Positions 37,933 to 49,439 of a stretch of DNA of 64,000 nt are shown here, piece after piece. This stretch comes from Prorocentrum cordatum (Eukaryota; Sar; Dinophyceae; Prorocentrales; Prorocentraceae). Under the pieces are notes generated by a model. That model searched no databases. It had not been told where the DNA came from and was given only the letters and a program-made list of their open reading frames with translations. The translations under genes were made by a program, and so were the position numbers. The DNA is taken from positions 17,640-81,639 of the forward strand of contig CAUYUJ010015305.1 in assembly GCA_963575745.1 (NCBI GenBank). The letters are read 5' to 3'. Numbering within the stretch: the stretch's first letter is position 1; the number at the start of each line of letters is the position of its first letter.

Positions 37933-38904
37933 TCAGCCCGACTCGCAATACAGATCGAGCGGGGCATATAGATGGGCAACTGACGCCTCTAGCCATGCAT
38001 CCCCAGGAGGCGTGGGGGCACAGCGTTGTGAGGCTGCCTGCGTGATAACAGCAGCTACGTAGAACTCCACCTGGCTGCTGTCAGGAGGGGCCAGGATCGG
38101 CACGGCATTCATGCACAGGCACTGACGGTCGCCAATGGGCACACAGCTCGACGTGGTGGTCGGAGACGTTGTCTGCAGGGAGCACAGGAACCTGACCTCG
38201 GGGACCTTCCAAATACAGGGCAAGTTGGCTTGCGGAGCAGGTGGGTTTAAAATGAGCAAGGTCGCCAGGCCCGAGGACGCCGCACACAGCGCCAGCGTGA
38301 GTGCCGCCCGCAGGCACGCACTGTCGAGCTCCAGCTGTCTCCACTCCGAGGGCGACCTGGCTGAAATCCCCCAAGGCTCATCGCAGCTCCTTAAAGGCCT
38401 GCTTTCACCACCCTTGGCTTTGCAGCGGGGGGCGGGGTCCCACGAGGAAAGGAGAAAATCCGCCACGAGACCAATAACAAGCCCAGCTAGAATAAGCTCA
38501 GTAATGAACAACAGCTCCTTGTGAAATCCCTCTATGGAGTTCTGGAAAAGCTCGAGAATATTAAGAGACAAAACAAAAACATTCATGCCCGCTATGGCAC
38601 TGGACTTCTCCGCTCTGTCCTGGATGTCGCCTTGACTCCTGGGAGCTGTACGGAGGATCATAATGTACTTAGTGCCAGGGGCCGCGGGCAGGTGGACCTC
38701 CACCTGAGTGGGCATCTCTTCCTGGATACACACTGGTTGGCATGATATTCTCGGCATGCTAGTGGGGAGGACCTTGGAGGCAGCCGCCCCCCTCAGCCTA
38801 GGTCCAGTCGTGAGGACAGGCGGCAGCTGCGCTGACTCCGCATAGTGGCCTTTCTCTCGGAGCGTGCGTGCTAGCTCCGCGTCCTCCGCCTTAGCCACCA
38901 TCAC
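37933..38904 (-). CDS. Hypothetical protein with about three predicted membrane segments
   Basis: This is the most gene-like host ORF in the window: 323 codons with a balanced composition, unlike the Arg/Pro/Gly frames around it. The first ATG is at 38901 (a GTG precedes it), but the frame stays open upstream as AVIPPLSPEQV up to a poly-Glu triplet array, so the true start or a splice acceptor may lie further upstream. Hydrophobic stretches at about residues 103-121, 130-152 and 197-219 look like transmembrane helices. Residues 230-270 hold several Cys (CIW, CSLQ, SCVPIGDRQCLC), suggesting a disulphide-bonded luminal or extracellular part. It ends with TGA at 37933-37935. No family recognised. 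It could be an exon rather than a whole gene. Confidence 0.5.
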   Translation of the reverse strand: MMVAKAEDAELARTLREKGHYAESAQLPPVLTTGPRLRGAAASKVLPTSMPRISCQPVCIQEEMPTQVEVHLPAAPGTKYIMILRTAPRSQGDIQDRAEKSSAIAGMNVFVLSLNILELFQNSIEGFHKELLFITELILAGLVIGLVADFLLSSWDPAPRCKAKGGESRPLRSCDEPWGISARSPSEWRQLELDSACLRAALTLALCAASSGLATLLILNPPAPQANLPCIWKVPEVRFLCSLQTTSPTTTSSCVPIGDRQCLCMNAVPILAPPDSSQVEFYVAAVITQAASQRCAPTPPGDAWLEASVAHLYAPLDLYCESG

Positions 38905-38934
38905 CTGTTCGGGGCTCAGCGGGGGGATGACGGC

Positions 38935-39075
38935 CTCCTCCTCCTCCTCCTCCCTCCTCCTCCTCCTCCTCCTCCTCCTCCTCCTCCTCCTCCTCCTCCT
39001 CCTCCTCCTCCTCCTCCTCCTCCTCCTCCTCCTCCTCTTCCTCCTCCTCCGACCTACATATGGTAGTGGTGGTGG
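38935..39075. repeat. (CCT)n array with a right-hand T3 border
   Basis: A nearly pure CCT array (38937-39050) is followed by CATATGGTAGTGGTGGTGGG and CGGCCCATCAG, matching the right border of the T3 element at 53985 (CTTCTGGTGGTGGAGAAC, GGCCCATCAG). Confidence 0.75.
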
Positions 39076-39079
39076 GAAA

Positions 39080-39441
39080 TCGGCCCATCAGTCGGGGGGG
39101 GGCGCCAGAGCTCTCTGCCGCGGCGCGCTGGCCCGGGCAAGCGGGGGGAGCGCCGCCGCCGCGCGAAGGGTGGCGCGCCATCGGCGGCCCCGCCGGGCGT
39201 TTGTTGTCCCGCGATGTCGGCCTTCGGGGGCCGTTGTCGGGCCTCAGAGTCATGAGGCATGGATCCGGGACGAAAAGCTACCCCCAAAGAGATGGTCGGG
39301 GACCTCTGGGGCCGCGAGTTCTACAGAAATGCTCACCGCGGGGATCCCCATGTGCATCTCGTTTCCTGGCACGCCCCGCTGTGAGTGTCTGGCCTGGCTG
39401 TGAGTGCCTGGCATGAAAGCGAATTCGAGTGGAAGACGGGT

Positions 39442-39500
<59 letters not shown>

Positions 39501-39830
39501 TGAGACATGCTCACAGTCTGCGCTGAAAGCAGAGGAATCTCGGGGGGGGGGGGGGGGGGGGCGAAACACGCACACCGCCTGAGATATCCCCGCAATCTGG
39601 CCGCAGGCGGGCGGGCCCGTGCAACCGCACGACTGGGGCGCCCGGGCCAGCGCCTCGCCTGAGGCATCGTCGCAATCTGCTCTGAAAGCAGAAGGGTCTG
39701 GGAATCTGAGTGCGAGCGTGTCCGATCATGAGTGAATATGAGTATGAGTGTGAGTGACTTGAGAAGAAGAGGCGGGTGAGTGTGAGGTGGAGATGTTCTA
39801 ATGATAGCAAGAAGCCCATCAGCGGATGTT
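39080..39830. repeat. (GAC)n, G-run and GAGTGT repeats in a non-coding spacer
   Basis: (ACG)n lies at 39441-39500 and a 20-base G run at about 39542-39561. A CTGAGACATGCTCACAGTCT / CTGAGGCATCGTCGCAATCT pair, each followed by GCTCTGAAAGCAG-like sequence, lies at 39500 and 39660. GAGTGT-type units lie at 39715-39775. No gene. Confidence 0.7.
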
Positions 39831-39975
39831 AGGGGATAGGGGGGGGTACTGGCTCAGGGGGGGACATCGGGCTTGCATCGGCGATACATTGCCGATAGAT
39901 CGGCGATGGCCCCCGATACTCAAACCGCACGTTCCCGATCGGGGCGGGCCATCGGGGCGACGAGTGGGCGATTTG
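39829..39975 (+). mobile_element. ATCGGCGAT-core element family T7, copy 3 (right end missing)
   Basis: The left end GGTACTGGCTCAGGGGGGG and the core GCATCGGCGATACATTGCCG and CAAACCGCACGTTCCCG match copies 1 and 2. The sequence diverges after TGGGCGATTTGGGCTCGACG. Confidence 0.65.
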
Positions 39976-40084
39976 GGCTCGACGCAGCTGCTGCTCCTGG
40001 GCCACGGCCCCCCGCTGCCAGGCCGCCGCTGCAGAGCCCAGGCGCACCAAGAAGGACCCGCATCGTGGCTAACCGCGAGGGGTC

Positions 40085-41510
40085 TTTAGAACCCCCCCCC
40101 CCACGAGGGGGTCACAAATTATCTCCGTCGGCGGCCGTATTGAAGGACTGGGGTCCCATCAATAGGGGGTAACTAATTCTTGTCTTCCGCGGCACCCGCC
40201 GCGCAACAAGGACCAGTCCTATTCACCGCCGAATGAAAGGAGGCGGGGACCAACACAAAAGACCCTCAGGGGTTCTCGCGAAGCTGGGATCTGGCCAAGA
40301 TCGGATCGGGACAAGACCCAGCAGTCCTGGAAGATGCACCGGGCGCCACGGCCGTGCCAGAGCGTTCCGAAACGTTCTCGACTCTCGTCGCATATCCCGT
40401 GAAGGGGGCGTTCCAGAATGCGAAGCGTCGCATCCCGGTTCTAGATCCGGTGTGGCGCCCCCCGCCGTGCGCTGCTGCCTCTGAAGAAACCAACAGGTAC
40501 AGATACCGCTACCCCCCAGGCCTCTCCCTGGGTGCGTTCCGACCAGGACTTCGAGGCGAATCCCGCGGTGGCGACGAGGGCCGCCAAGGAGGCTCAAAAA
40601 GAGGAAAACGGGCGAAGGGTAGCTGTACGGGTACCTTTTCCTCCTCTGGGTAGCAAACCGCTTGACTGGCTCTGGTGGACTGGCGCGGCCTCAAGGCGGA
40701 GCTGGGCGACGCGTCATGGCCAACGGCTCTGCCCCGAGCAACGCCTGCGAGAGAAGCGGGCGGTGCCTCACCGCAGACGACCGAGCTGAGCTCAAGAGGG
40801 TCCCTCCCTATTGAGATCAGCTTGATCGTCATGCCCATCGGCAGGCTCGAGCTAAGTAGTGTTGTTTCGTGTTCGTTTTGTTTCAGTTGTCCTTCGCTTT
40901 GTCTTCATTCTGCCTTTGCTGCGAAATGTAAGTGAAACGAAAACGGTTCACGAAATCGCTAAAACATTTTTTGGGCTCGAGCCCTAGTCCCTCACCACAG
41001 ATGGCCGAGCTGAGCTCAAGAAGCCCCCCCGTCATCGTCGTGCCCGTCAGGCCCGTCGTACCCGTCAAACCCTAGACTCGTCGTCGCATTCGCCGCAATC
41101 ATCTTGCTCATTGCATGCGTCGCCTGGCCCTCGGCAGAGCCGGAGCGGAACCGATCGACAGGAAATGTATGAAAATCTGACAGGTCGAATGGGCCCAACA
41201 CCAGATCGGGCGAGCTCGACATCGGAAACGCATATCATATCGGGATGCCGGATCGAGTCGGAACCCAGGGAGGTCGTTTCGAATCGGCCAGCTGGAATTG
41301 GAAATCGCCCTGGTGGGCGCCTTACCGTGGAGCGGGCGCGCGCCCGGGGGAGAGAGTGAGAGCGGGCTTCTCAGAAGGCGGCGGGGCTTCTGAGGCACGG
41401 CGTGGCCTTTCGAGAAGCCCGCTGTGGCTTCGCGGGCGGCTCAGGCCTCCTGAGCCTTCTGAGACGGCCCGGCCCCCTCTGCCCCCCACTGGGCGCGCCG
41501 CCGACTCTGT
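40085..41510. other. Mostly unique sequence, no gene recognised
   Basis: Apart from R4 (40540-40655), the only structure seen is CCGAGCTGAGCTCAAG at 40783 and again at 41005. Frames of 60-100 codons occur on both strands without recognisable domains. Confidence 0.45.
40540..40655 (+). repeat. Dispersed repeat R4, copy 2
   Basis: GACCAGGACTTCGAGGCGA, GCGGTGGCGACGAGGGCC and GGGTACCTTTTCCTCC match copy 1 and its spacing. Confidence 0.65.
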
Positions 41511-41514
41511 CGGG

Positions 41515-41720
41515 CCACAGGTGGGTACAGCTGGACCACAGACAGAAGAACATCCCTCAAGAGCACGAGACCCTCCGCCGTCCAAAACACAGAGAGCATC
41601 CAAGGGTACTCTCCCCAGGATGCACAAGAACATCCAACAAACACGAAGAACATTAGGGTACCTCCCCGAAACGACCTCGATCTTCTACCTCGGTCCGACC
41701 GTATCGAAAGTACCCTGTGA
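41515..41720 (+). repeat. Dispersed repeat R5, copy 1
   Basis: AGAAGAACATCCCTCAAGAG, CCTCCGCCGTCCAAAACAC, AACACGAAGAACATTAGGGT and CCTCGGTCCGACCGT are found in the same order on the opposite strand at 55975-56170. Confidence 0.75.
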
Positions 41721-41845
41721 AACTCATGGTGCGCCTTGGGGGAGGCGTGCCCTAGAACGTGACTGGGTGTGGCGCAGCCCCCTCTCACCTGTCGACCATC
41801 TCTGGATACCCTGGCGACCCTCCTCCGGCCTCTCCATCCAGACGT

Positions 41846-42037
41846 TTAGCCCCTGCCCGCTGGAGAGGCACTGCAAATAAAACTGAGGATTTCGATCAGT
41901 TCCGCACGGCGTGAAACATCCAAGAGCCCATCGGCGTCCAACATCTGATGCAACACACGTGACACAGTCATCACATTACATATAGGTAGGTAAGACCATG
42001 CAGCTTCCAGCTTCCTCACAACTGCAAGCCGATCCAC
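41846..42037 (-). CDS. Possible terminal exon or gene fragment
   Basis: A 63-codon minus frame with natural composition (RLAVVRKLEAAWSYL, TVSRVLHQMLDADGLLDVSR, AELIEILSFI) ends in TAA. It is open only back to a TGA just upstream, where TTGAG|AAG could be a splice acceptor. The helix-like leucine spacing suggests a folded piece, but the family is not recognised. It may be a chance ORF. Confidence 0.25.
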   Translation of the reverse strand: MDRLAVVRKLEAAWSYLPICNVMTVSRVLHQMLDADGLLDVSRRAELIEILSFICSASPAGRG

Positions 42038-42039
42038 TT

Positions 42040-43300
42040 CTCAACAAATTATGGTATGACATGTTTGTGGGACGCACACGCCAGAGACATGGAACAGCTG
42101 GCATCGAGCAAGGGCGCAAGGATAAGACAGCAAGAGTGAAGGCCTGCAAAATATCCTTCCAAGGGATGATGAGCGTACTAATCACCTGCGGGCCACGGGG
42201 CCATCATCAACAAGAGGGGTGGAATGGCCCAGCCTCGGAGGCGTCTCAACCTCTTTCACTCGTCTGCGCTCACCCACCTTCTGAACTTGGGGCTCGATTT
42301 CATCAACCTTCCCCTCAAGATTCGGGGTGGCCTGTGCGGCGTGGATTGGTCTGAGAAGTCTCGCATCAACGTCCGCAAACCCGAGCTTTCTTTATCGAAA
42401 AGAACGTCTGTCTGCACCAAGTGGCCAAACGCCTCACTCGCAGAAGTAAAGCCACGGCAACGTCGCCACTACTAGTTGGAACAATTCGGGGACGCGTCGG
42501 GCGTAGTAGAGCGACTGCAACAACAAATACAATACACTGCCTCGCAGCCTTCGGGTGGTACGGGGGTTGGATTCCTTGTGGTTCTGGTAGGTGTGCGATT
42601 GGCTTTGCGTCAGACTGGGAGTCTAGTCGCGTAACTGTCGATCGAAACATATACCATCCCTGCAAATCTGAAAACGATGCAACTAACCCTGATGCGGATC
42701 ATCTGTCAAGCAAACGTTACCATCACCTCCGTGCAGACGACTATTTATCATGATTAGTGTAACGCTTGTGTTGGTAACCGCGGGAAAATGCTCGGAATAG
42801 TGATGATTGGGCAGTGGCGTTGAAGACCTGCCTATACCATGTACAGATACACTTATGCATACATCAGAACGTGGGGGCCAGACGCGCATTCACTGGGTGC
42901 GTGGCTGAAGTCGGGTTCCGCACTGCGGATTGATGCTGTTTTGCATTGTCACGTCTGAAAATAATTATTGTTGATCCCCCTGCCAGGAGCACATTGTGTT
43001 TTTCAGAGAAAATGTTCCTCCCAGGGCTCGCACTGGGTGTTTTATAAGGGAACTCTTGGTTCGCACGCTGCGCCCCTGGTACTGGGGTTACAACACCAGC
43101 GGTTCCCGCCTGATACTTTCTCACCATCTATGTACGGTTGGCGCTTTCGCGCGGGACTTCCTCGCAATGTATGCAAGAATCGCGCGCTCGCGCCTGTACG
43201 TCCTGTCAACTTATTGCGTTACCGTGCCCCTACGACTCAGGAGCGCAAAAAGGACGATAGTTACAAGATTCGGATAGCCTGCTCGGATTCGAACATGCAG
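42040..43300. other. Mixed-composition sequence, no gene recognised
   Basis: Lower GC than the surroundings. GTGCGTGGCTGAAGTCGGGT with TTCCGCACTGCGGATTG at 42897 resembles GTGCGTGCCTGAGGTGGGCT at 27917, so a weak dispersed repeat is present. Frames of up to 118 codons have no recognised domain. Confidence 0.45.
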
Positions 43301-44095
43301 GTGGAAACCCCATAAGGGGGCGCTCCCGCTCGAGACTTCCTCGGAAATCGCTCACAGACGAATCTCCCGCTTTAGACTTCTTCTGTAGTCATGCCCGGGG
43401 AACCCAAATGTAACGACAGTCACAGGTTTGAGGATGGCCCCCCTCGGGCTCAAACCATGAGGCGCGGGCTCCATAGGGAGGGGCTCCCCGCCTGAGACTT
43501 CCTCGCAATTCACTCACAGACGAGGCTCCCCCATCGAGACATCCTTGAAAAACAGGCCTGGCGAGCCATACAGCGACGACCGTTACAACTTTGAGGAAGC
43601 CCAAAGGTGACGAGAGTTACAGGTTCGAGGATGACCCCCTGGGATTCAAAAAAGTGCGGGCCCCATCGGGAGGGGAATCCCGCCTGCGACCTCCTCGAGA
43701 TTCACTCACAAACGAGGCTCCCGCTGGAGACTTCCTCAATACTCAGGTCTGCGCAGCCCAAAAGTGACGACAGAGACAAGTTTGAGGATACCCTCCTGGG
43801 GCTAAACACCTGGAGCGCGGGCCACATATGGAGGGGGCTCCCGCCTGAGACTTCCTGACAAGTCATTCAGAAACGATGATCCCGCCCGAGACCTCCTCAG
43901 CGTGGGAGCCAAGCCCGCACGGCAGTTACATGGTAGGACGACCACCTGGGATTAAACACACGAAATGCTGGCCCCATAGGGAGGTTTTTTTTGTCTGAGA
44001 CGTTCTCGTAAGGTACTCACAGACGAAGCTCCCGCTCGGGATCCATACTCAAAGTCTGGGCAGCTCAAACGTGACGACAATTACAGGGCTAAACC
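43300..44095 (+). repeat. Satellite with about 160-bp unit (5 units)
   Basis: CCGCCTGAGACTTCCTCG recurs at about 43328, 43490, 43681, 43843 and 43993. Each unit also contains CACTCACAGACGAGGCTCCC, GTGACGACAGTTACA, TTTGAGGAT and GCGGGCCCCATAGGGAGG. Units differ by about 20%. Confidence 0.85.
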
Positions 44096-44099
44096 AATG

Positions 44100-44277
44100 C
44101 TTGAGTCAACGGGTGAGAGATTGAGTGCGTGAGTGAATGAGCGAGCGAGAGAGCGAGTGAGTAAGCGAGCGAACAAGCGACAGACAGATCGAGCGAGAGA
44201 GTGAGCGAGCGAGAGAAGAGCGAGTGAGTGAGTGAGTGAGTGAGTGAGTGAGAGGGTGGTGGTGATGATGATGATGC

Positions 44278-44312
<35 letters not shown>

Positions 44313-44401
44313 TCAGCGACGAAGACGACGACGGTGCTGGTGATGATGCTGATGATGATGCTGATGAGGATGCTAATGATGATGCTGATGCTGATGACGA
44401 A

Positions 44402-44442
<41 letters not shown>

Positions 44443-44517
44443 CGATTTAGATGAGGACGATGAGGATGATGATTATGATGCTGATGCTGATGATGATGCT
44501 TATGCTTATGCTTATGC

Positions 44518-44567
<50 letters not shown>

Positions 44568-44645
44568 GTGATGATAAAGGTGCTGTTGCTGCTGATGATG
44601 ATGATGCTGCTGACGGTGATGGTGGTGGTGGGATGGCGCTGAGAG
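44100..44645. repeat. (GAGC/GAGT)n and (GAT)n arrays
   Basis: GAGTGAGC-type tetramers at 44105-44250, then GAT triplets with GCT and GAC steps at 44255-44640. Met/Asp and His/Ile frames are artefacts. Confidence 0.95.
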
Positions 44646-44925
44646 GAAGAGACGGCGGTGGGTGAGGGGCTCCTGCGCGTGGGGTGCGTAGAGAAAACAA
44701 TAACCCCACTGTGGATGTGGGGAAACATAATGTAAAATCCACATTGGGGCAAAATCTTGGGTAATGATCGGAGGGAGCGGGAACATTTCCCGACACTCAT
44801 GTGGTGTTAGGTCCTTGCTTAGAAAAGACAGCGCCCCGCGTTCTCCTCCCGCCTCCTCCCTCCTCCCATCCCTGCCATCGCCCTCCGCACCAGCCAACCA
44901 TTTCGACACACCCATCAAACGTTTC

Positions 44926-45390
44926 GTGACCACATAGGGAGCTCCATCGAAGGCCCCAGTGGCGGTGTTCGCATACGTCTCCCCCATGCAGTACAGCGCT
45001 GCGTGGCCCCGTAGGGATCTGCACCGAAGGCCCTAGTGGCGGTGTTCGCATGCGTCCCCCCCGCCCAGTACAACGTTCCGTGGCCCCCTAGGGACTTCCA
45101 CCTAAGGCCCCAATGGCGGTGTCCGCATGCGCCTTACCCCCACACAGTACAACATTTCGTGGCCCCATGGGGAGCTCCACCAAAGGTCCCGGTGACGGTG
45201 TTCGCAGGCGACTTCCCCGCCCAGTACAGCGCTTCGTTGCCCCCTGTAGGGAGCTCCACCGAAGGTCTCAGTGGCGGCCCCGCCCCATTGCGGCGCACCC
45301 CGTACACGTTTCGCGGCCCCATAGTGGGTTCCACCGAAAGCTCCAGTGGCAGCGCCGACATGGCGCTCCCGCCCGTTATTGGCACACCTT
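44926..45390 (-). repeat. 77-bp satellite S77, main array (6 units)
   Basis: The anchor TTTCGTGGCCCCATAGGGAG recurs with 77-79 bp spacing at 44926, 45003, 45080, 45159, 45236 and 45313. Each unit has CTCCACCGAAGGCCCCAGTG, GCGGTGTTCGCATGCG and CCCAGTACA. The same family in the other orientation is at 50262-50345 and 57715-58080. Confidence 0.9.
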
Positions 45391-45399
45391 TCGTTTTTT

Positions 45400-46300
45400 T
45401 CTCAGGAGGAGGTCCCCCGAAGGCGATACCCGCAACGACGGTCTTCACAACTGCACATGGTTGGGCCCTCCGCCAGGATCACTTTGATTTTTTCTTGACG
45501 GGGACGGCGGGGGCGCCCGCATATTGCATGCTGTGCGCAGGGCCAGCACTCCTGTCAACAAAAAAACATAACAAACTGCACTTCGAGAAAAAATTGGATC
45601 ACGCGCGGACAGCCTGCGATGAGTGCATTGGTTTGTTGCGTGCCATGTGCAAGCCCACCAGACGCTATAATGGCCACCCGGCCGCGATTGCGTACGGGTG
45701 TTCGCCAACAGTGGTGGGGGCCGACATGTTTCCCGATGTGCACTACCCCGTGCGTATGCGCACCTGTGGCACACTCTGCGCGTGCCTCGAACGTGGCGCA
45801 CCTAGCGCGGCCAGAGCATGCGGCACACGTATGGCGCACGTTGATCACGTGGCGCATATGGCGCACTAGGCGTGCCCGGCACGCTTGGGCCACCCGGCAC
45901 GCTTGGGCCACAGTGGTGCCTGGCGCACCTGGCGCGCGTGGCGCGCCTGGCACGCCTGGCGCACCTCGCCCCAGCATTACGCACATTGGGCCCGTTTTGG
46001 TTCTCGTTAGCTGTCCGTCCAAAGACGACCACTGAACGCGCTGCGGCTCGGGTGCTACTTATGTGTCGGGAGGGCGGGTGTGAGTGAGCGGTACGGCTTG
46101 CGGGCGGGGGGGGGTCTTGACTACAAACCCCCTCCACCTTGGGTCTGGACGGGGCGTTTCACGAGGAGTTGGAGGTCCAATATGGCATCGGCGCACATAT
46201 GCCCAAACCATGGATATTCCTCAAAATTTGGCAACAGCTTGGCCTCCAGAGGGGGTGGACCTAATTAAGGAGCCCCCCTCGTTTGATCCATCTCCTCCAA
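45400..46300. other. Spacer with GGCGCACC-type minisatellite, no gene seen
   Basis: About 45775-45965 is enriched in GTGGCGCAC, CCTGGCGCACCTGGCGC and CCGGCACGCTTGGGCCAC units of 9-18 bases. The plus frame running from the S77 array into this stretch is composition-driven. Confidence 0.6.
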
Positions 46301-46650
46301 GATGGCCCCCGCGGCCTTTAAGAGGGCCCCAACACGGCACCAAGAGGTTCCCAGGAGGCTCCAAGGGGCCCCAGAGAGGTCCCCAGCGACCTCCAAAACG
46401 ACCCAAAAGGCCTCCTATAGAGGCACCCAGGACGCCCTAAGAGCCCCCCCGGACTGCCAGGAGACCCCCCAAACGCCCCAAGAGTACTCCGAGAAACTCC
46501 CGAAAGAACTCCGAAGACACTCCGAGAGGCATCCAAGAGGCCTCTGGCCTTCCTGCTCGCCCTCCACCTCCTCCTCCTGCTCTTCCTCCTCCTCCTCCTC
46601 ATCATCATCTTCCTAATCCGTCTGTTCCTCCTCCTCCATCTTCCTGCCAA
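46300..46650. repeat. CCAAGAGG-type degenerate repeat and a short CCT tract
   Basis: Loosely phased CCCAAGAGG and CCAGGAGGC units (46300-46545), then CCT triplets to 46640. Confidence 0.65.
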
Positions 46651-46654
46651 CGTG

Positions 46655-48050
46655 TTCAGCAGAGGTTTTCGCCCGCTTGGTGCGGGTAGCTAGGTCTGTC
46701 CCGTTGGGCAGTGTCAGGGTTACGAAGAGGCATGCACCAATTGTCAACGCCGAGGTACTCTTCGAGTTGAAGTGGCAGGAGGTAGCTGGTGTCTCTGGTC
46801 AGCTAATGGTGTGCATGGCAGTAACTGAAGTGCTGCTGCAAGGTGCTTATCCTGGCCAGCTGGCGAAATAGTTGTTGGTCAGCAGCCCAATGTTGGTATT
46901 CCAATGTCGCGCCGGAGGGATCTCTGTTTGGGGTGTCAGAGAACCTTGGGATGGTGATCCTCCCCAAGTTGGATGTGTCTCTTGATCTTCGAGACCGCAG
47001 TCTTCTCAGGGGTGCAAGAGCCCTTGGGTGAGCCTCCCCCTGTTTGCGTCAGTTGGTGGTGTTTTCCAAGTCTCGTAATCGTGAACGGCAGTACCAGTTG
47101 TCGTCGAGGGTTGTTCCTCTCCTCATCTTCCACGCGGCAAGTTGAAGTGCAGTGATATCCCGCAGGGACATTGTATGGTATCCTGGTATCATGCTCGTGA
47201 ACGGGCCTGTGAGAGTCGTGTGTGTTCGTCTCGCTGGAGACCTTTGCCTTGGAAAAGGTGGAGCTCTGAGCGGCCCATCCTACCTCTGCGTGGTAACGGG
47301 GTCGCACCCCGAACAGCTGAAGTTTGCGCCTCCTTCCTCCCTTTTCCCCCTCCCCCTCTCCCTGCTCCTCGTCCTATTCCTCCTCCTGCTCCTCCTTCTC
47401 CGATTCATTGCAATCTCTTGCAAATCCCTGATCAGGGTAACTCGTCCGGACATCGCTTCTGGATGGGCTGGTGGGGTTGCCTTTTTGTTCGCGATCGCAA
47501 GCGGTCCGACCGCGCGCCGAAAGTAACAAGGCAGCCGGGCCAAGCACGAAATTAACCGCGAGCAAAAGGAGCGAACTACGCTGCAATTCAGGGGGCGAGA
47601 AAGACGCTGAAGCACAGGACGAAACTGGTGGGGTTACTTTTTTGGTCGGCGGCCGCGCGACGACGGTCTGGCGGCGGCAACAGGCGTGTCCGGGACGGCG
47701 GATTATGCTAATTGCATGCAAGGCGTGCGGTGCACGTGCACTGAGCAAAATGCTCCACATTCGAGCCGAGACGCACCTAGGCGCCGCCCGGTCCAAAAGA
47801 ACGAGCGCACAGAGGTGCGGGTGCAACGGAACGTCGCTCTTGCGGCGCCAAGCTCCGAGCAACACCTCAAACAGACAACTGGCACCAGCCCGGCGTACCG
47901 GCTGCTGGGGGTGGAAAACAGGCTGACGGCGCTGAAGGCTGATCCACTCAGCGCGCAGCCAGCGAACACCACTAAAACTGGTGGGGTTACGCGAAGCGTC
48001 CAGAATTCTACTAAGGCGTCCTCACAATCTGCGAGTCTGAGTGCGACTGC
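46655..48050. other. Unique sequence, no gene recognised; GGTGGGGTTAC motif three times
   Basis: 46660-47300 is unusually balanced in base composition and has 60-120 codon frames on both strands, but no domain was recognised and stops interrupt every frame. CTGGTGGGGTTAC or close variants occur at 47469, 47629 and 47981. Confidence 0.4.
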
Positions 48051-48059
48051 GTCGTACGT

Positions 48060-48365
48060 CCAAGTGCGAATGAGGCTGATTGTCAGTGAGTCTGAGTGTG
48101 AGTGAATCTGAGTATGAGTCTGAGGGGGAGTGCGTCTTAGCGAAAGTTCGACCATGCGTCAGTCTGAGTGCGAGTGAGTATGAGTGAGTCTGAGTGCGCG
48201 GGAATGTGAATCTGCGGGAGCCTTAGTGAGGGAAAGGAGGATGCGACTGAGTCTGAGTGTGAGTTTGAGCAATGAAGGTCTGGGTGAGTTTTAGGATGAG
48301 GGGGTCGGAGTGATGAAGAGAAGAGTGCGAGTGAGCATGCGTGTGAGTGAGTCCATCCCTGGAGC
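48060..48365. repeat. GAGTCTGAGTGTGA-type degenerate hexamer repeat
   Basis: Units such as GTGAGTCTGAGTGTGAGTGA recur without fixed period. Confidence 0.85.
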
Positions 48366-48369
48366 CCCG

Positions 48370-49230
48370 TTCCTGAGGGCCCCCACCTTCACCCGCCGAA
48401 AGGTGGAGCCGCGCCCCCCGCGGGTGCACGGAGCGAGAACACTTGCGCGAGGCTCGCCGCCTGCCCCGCGAGCGCCCGCTGGCGGGGTCGCCTCGCCGCT
48501 GGGCGCTTCCCCCTGCGGAGGCTGGCGGGCATACCGCAGCGTGACCGCGTTGTCGCTCTCCAGCGCGCAGCTGTGGAACAGGCCCTGGCCCAGGAGAAGG
48601 GGGGGGGGGGCAGCGCGCGTAGGGCTGCAGTGGGACCAGATCACAAGGAAGCGCGGCAACGATGTTGGGCCACTGGATACCCAAGTTCATGGCCGAAGTT
48701 GGCAGCCCATGGCCCATGGCGCAGGGTCAGGATGGGCCAGAAGGCAAGGCTGCAAGGGCACCCTTGGGCAATCACTCGTCCCTTTGATCCTGTCTGGCTG
48801 TGCGGACAGCGGACTGGCGCGGTGCGGGGCGAGAACGCCTGACGGAGCCGCCATCCCCCCCGACACCTCTCGCGTGCGCGCCGGGGGCAGGGTTCGGTGG
48901 AAAGTCGCACGTGGCGTACGCCACGGGCGCGCGTAAGGTGTGCTTCGAGAGTGGCCACTGTCGCTCGCCGCTCGCCCCAGCCCGAGACCTCTTTCGGTCG
49001 ACATCCAAGGTCAGCGTCGCAATCTGAACAAGCTAGAGGCTACAAAAAGCAAACGGGCAACGCTACTCTGCGTTCATGCCGCCAGAGGGGCGGTGGGATG
49101 CGTTGGCGGTGTGAAGGAGGGTGGCGATCGGGGGCGGCCTTCTAACAAATGCCCCCGCCACCGACAAAGAGCGGAGAAAACGGGCCCCGTCCAAGAAACC
49201 ACCCACCTTCTTAGAATCAGATACCCGCCC
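48370..49230. other. GC-rich spacer, no gene recognised
   Basis: A run of 12 Gs lies near 48601. Overlapping frames on both strands are Arg/Ala/Pro-rich. Confidence 0.5.
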
Positions 49231-49233
49231 ACC

Positions 49234-49408
49234 TTCGGGGGCGTCCAAGAGAGGGGTGTCCAGGGGGGCGGCGCAAATCATGGGCGGCATCTTCGCGGCC
49301 CAAGGGCGGCCGGGGACGTTTTGAAACGAGAAGAGGCGCAATGAAATCTGGGGAGATATCATGACCCCGCCCCATGATAGTCACCCACCTGATCATCACC
49401 CGCCACCC
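49234..49408 (+). repeat. Dispersed repeat R3, copy 2
   Basis: This has the same block order as 13253-13420, with a slightly degenerate terminal palindrome (ATATCATGACCCCGCCCCAT). Both copies continue into a TCATCACCC segment. Confidence 0.75.
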
Positions 49409-49439
49409 CCTATAAGCTAAAAGCCCAACACTACGCCCA

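Noticed and set aside
43255-43305. tRNA-like T-loop (GTTCGAATCC on the minus strand)
   Set aside because: The bases around it do not form a T-stem, acceptor stem or anticodon arm.
45036-45869. A 277-codon plus frame with Cys and Pro repeats
   Set aside because: The first part is the antisense of the 77-bp satellite and the last part a GGCGCAC minisatellite.
46655-47310. Possible diverged retroelement or host gene on the plus strand
   Set aside because: Composition is coding-like but every frame is broken and no motif could be named, so it is listed only as unrecognised sequence.
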